In this document: positions 14,684-16,094 of the stretch, one piece after another
Layout of the letters: every line of letters starts with the position of its first letter
Position numbering within the stretch: the first letter of the stretch is position 1
DNA from: BM520 sp964594665
GTDB lineage: Bacteria > Bacteroidota > Bacteroidia > Bacteroidales > BM520
DNA: 16,094 bases
Direction of reading: 5' to 3'
NCBI GenBank assembly: GCA_964594665.1
Contig: CAZQNY010000070.1
Span: 1-16,094, forward strand
Program-made: the position numbers and the translations under genes
Notes under the pieces: model-generated
What the model saw: the letters and a program-made list of their open reading frames with translations, nothing else
Database searches by the model: none
What the model was told of the DNA's origin: nothing

Positions 14684-15961
14684 ATGAAATTTTTTATATC
14701 ACTTTTTTTATTTGTAACTGTTGCCGCTGCTGCCTTTGCGCAGCAGTCGGTTATCTATATGCAGTATAATTTGCTTAATTACGGCAATTTTACGAGCTAC
14801 TGTACCTCTTCCAATAATAATCAGGATGCCAAGGATGGCTACCTTAAAACGATCCTCGATTATATCCGCCCGGATATTCTGGCTGTAAATGAGGTGGGCA
14901 GAAGTTCTTCCAATGCCATTCGCCTTCTCGATGAAGTACTCAATGAAAATACCTATGGCGTAACCTATAAACGGGCTGATATTACCAACAATGCAAACAG
15001 CGACCTTATCAACCTGTTTTTCTATAACCCTGAAAAGGTCGAGCTTGAAAGCCAGGAGGTCGCTCAGTCGGTATTGCGCGATATTAACCGTTACCGGTTG
15101 TATGCCATTGACGAAAACCTTAACCGCGGTGATACAACTTTTCTTAACTGCTTTGTGGCTCACCTGAAGGCAGGCTCCGACAACGATGATGAGGAACTTC
15201 GCGGGACCATGACACAAAATCTGATGTACTTCCTCGAATGGAAAGATATTCAGGAACCTGTTGTGTTTAGTGGTGATATGAATTTTTATTCCGATGATGA
15301 AGAGGGTGTGATGAACCTTATGAACCATCCCGATGAGATGCTTCGTTTTTACGACCCGCTGGATAAAATGGGAAACTGGCATAACAGCAGCTATTATGAG
15401 GCTGTTCATACGCAAAGCACCCATGCCGATTACAGCGGTTGCGCAGCCAGTGGCGGCATGGACGACCGCTTTGACTTTGTATTTATCAACAAGAGTATCC
15501 GCGATGGCCTGCAGGGCGTATCCTATATCGCCAACAGCTACCGTGCCGTGGGAAACGATGGTGAGCACTTCAACAAAGGCCTGCTGGATTACCCTGTCAA
15601 CAACACCGTTTCCGAAGAGGTGCTTAATGCACTGTATTACAATAGCGACCACCTGCCCGTTGTGATGGAAATGGAAATGAAAACTGAGGCCGGAATTGCT
15701 GATATCCAACTACTCTACCCCCAAGTTAAGGTAGTGAACCCTGTAGTTCAGAATATTGAGATATCCTGCTTCTCAAAAGAGTTGGAGTCATTTACATATA
15801 CCCTGATTGATATGACAGGAAGGGTTGCCGCAGAGGAAAGTGGTTATATAAATCCGGGAGCAATGACTTTAGTTATGAATCCACCTAAAACAAAGGGATT
15901 ACATCTTTTACTTCTTCGATTTGGAAATGGCAAAAGAATATGTAAAAAGATTATTCTGTAA
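14684..15961 (+). CDS. Secreted endonuclease/exonuclease/phosphatase-family protein with type IX sorting tail
   Basis: A 425-residue exported protein. The ATG at 14684 gives a clean signal peptide (MKFFISLFLF then an Ala-rich run, cleavage after AFAQ near residue 20). The catalytic domain, about 23-331, shows the EEP order of motifs: MQYNLLNYG (26-34, Asn29), ILAVNEVG (65-72, metal-binding Glu70), VAHLKAG (158-164, His160), FSGDMNFYS (195-203, Asp198 and Asn200), DDRFDFVFI (260-268, Asp264) and the final NSDHLPVVMEM (320-330, His323). The last 75 residues resemble a Bacteroidota type A sorting domain: VVNPVVQNIEISCFS, TLIDMTGRV, then GLHLLLLRFGNGKRICKKIIL. It is therefore predicted to cross the outer membrane by the type IX system. 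The substrate (DNA, RNA, sphingolipid or other phosphoester) is not decidable from this. It follows gatD by 32 bases but has its own promoter box and no functional tie to it. Confidence 0.9.
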   Translation: MKFFISLFLFVTVAAAAFAQQSVIYMQYNLLNYGNFTSYCTSSNNNQDAKDGYLKTILDYIRPDILAVNEVGRSSSNAIRLLDEVLNENTYGVTYKRADITNNANSDLINLFFYNPEKVELESQEVAQSVLRDINRYRLYAIDENLNRGDTTFLNCFVAHLKAGSDNDDEELRGTMTQNLMYFLEWKDIQEPVVFSGDMNFYSDDEEGVMNLMNHPDEMLRFYDPLDKMGNWHNSSYYEAVHTQSTHADYSGCAASGGMDDRFDFVFINKSIRDGLQGVSYIANSYRAVGNDGEHFNKGLLDYPVNNTVSEEVLNALYYNSDHLPVVMEMEMKTEAGIADIQLLYPQVKVVNPVVQNIEISCFSKELESFTYTLIDMTGRVAAEESGYINPGAMTLVMNPPKTKGLHLLLLRFGNGKRICKKIIL

Positions 15962-15971
15962 TAAAGTATTG

Positions 15972-15986
15972 TTTTTTTTTTTTTTT
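15972..15986 (+). repeat. Poly-T homopolymer tract (15 T)
   Basis: Fifteen consecutive T lie 11 bases after the nuclease stop and directly upstream of a TAnnTTTG box. Only a weak AT hairpin (AGAATA/TATTCT, long loop, inside the CDS end) precedes it, so it is a poor intrinsic terminator. It overlaps the expected -33 region of the next promoter. Confidence 0.85.
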
Positions 15987-15997
15987 GAGTGTTTTTG

Positions 15998-16005
15998 TAT
16001 TTTTG
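15998..16005 (+). promoter_or_regulatory. Putative -7 promoter box for the last, truncated gene
   Basis: TATTTTTG matches TAnnTTTG exactly and ends 29 bases before the ATG at 16035. Any -33 element would have to lie within the poly-T tract about 19 bases upstream. Confidence 0.4.
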
Positions 16006-16034
16006 GCAGGAAAACCAATTAAGCGGTCCTTATT

Positions 16035-16094
16035 ATGAATAATTTTTATCGCAACAGTATTACCTGCCTGTCAGTGTGTATGATAACGATTTTG
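16035..16094 (+). CDS. Start of an exported protein, cut by the window edge
   Basis: An ATG followed by 19 open codons runs to the right edge. The peptide has a short polar N-terminus containing one Arg (MNNFYR) and then a mostly uncharged hydrophobic stretch (ITCLSVCMITIL), as in a signal peptide. A TAnnTTTG box lies 29 bases upstream. Too little is present to name the product. Confidence 0.5.
   Translation, partial: MNNFYRNSITCLSVCMITIL

Noticed and set aside
14708..15709. A 333-codon minus-strand open frame opposite the nuclease-like gene
   Set aside because: It is fully antisense to a gene with a clear domain, catalytic motifs, signal peptide and sorting tail. Its translation shows no recognisable domain and it has no promoter box.
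15930..15986. Intrinsic terminator formed by the AGAATA/TATTCT inverted repeat and poly-T
   Set aside because: The stem is only six AT-rich pairs with an 11-base loop, lies inside the coding end and is about 18 bases away from the T-run, so it is unlikely to terminate efficiently.

Overview
The window looks like a chromosomal stretch from a member of the Bacteroidota, probably a free-living or gut/sediment Bacteroidales- or Marinilabiliales-like lineage. The signs are a C-terminal type IX secretion sorting domain, an OstA-like protein of the Bacteroidota type, a PKD-FISUMP lipoprotein, starts without clear Shine-Dalgarno sites, and repeated TAnnTTTG boxes (the Bacteroidota -7 element) a fixed short distance before start codons. 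The species cannot be named from this sequence. No rRNA, tRNA, CRISPR array, transposase or integrase was seen, and genes fill almost the whole window.

Left block (+ strand, 217-5075): four closely spaced genes. They encode a membrane-anchored family 2 glycosyltransferase of the polyprenyl-phosphate sugar type, an UPF0104/MprF-like multi-pass membrane protein, a soluble 533-residue protein of unknown function with a helical-repeat half and a beta-rich half, and an FrhB-family flavin/iron-sulfur oxidoreductase. Together they look like a surface glycan or glycolipid assembly module. A separate lipoprotein gene (5185-6684: Ig-like, two PKD domains, FISUMP domain) follows with its own promoter.

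Middle block (- strand, 11136 down to 6710): OstA/LptA-like periplasmic protein, six-bladed Kelch-type lipoprotein, DUF1207-type outer-membrane protein, then uridine kinase (udk). The first three are only a few bases apart and look like one envelope operon. udk follows after 70 bases and has a promoter box of its own.

Right block (+ strand, 11292 to the end): a two-gene unit encoding GatE and GatD, the two subunits of the Glu-tRNA(Gln) amidotransferase regarded as the archaeal type. It is transcribed divergently from the OstA operon. Next come a secreted endonuclease/exonuclease/phosphatase-family protein with a type IX sorting tail, a 15-T tract, another promoter box, and the start of a further exported protein cut by the window edge.

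The strongest lead is the GatDE pair in a bacterial context, with an unusual 37-residue extension at the GatE N-terminus. Second is the uncharacterised four-gene glycan module, especially its 533-residue protein paired with an FrhB-like enzyme. Third is the regular spacing of TAnnTTTG boxes to start codons.
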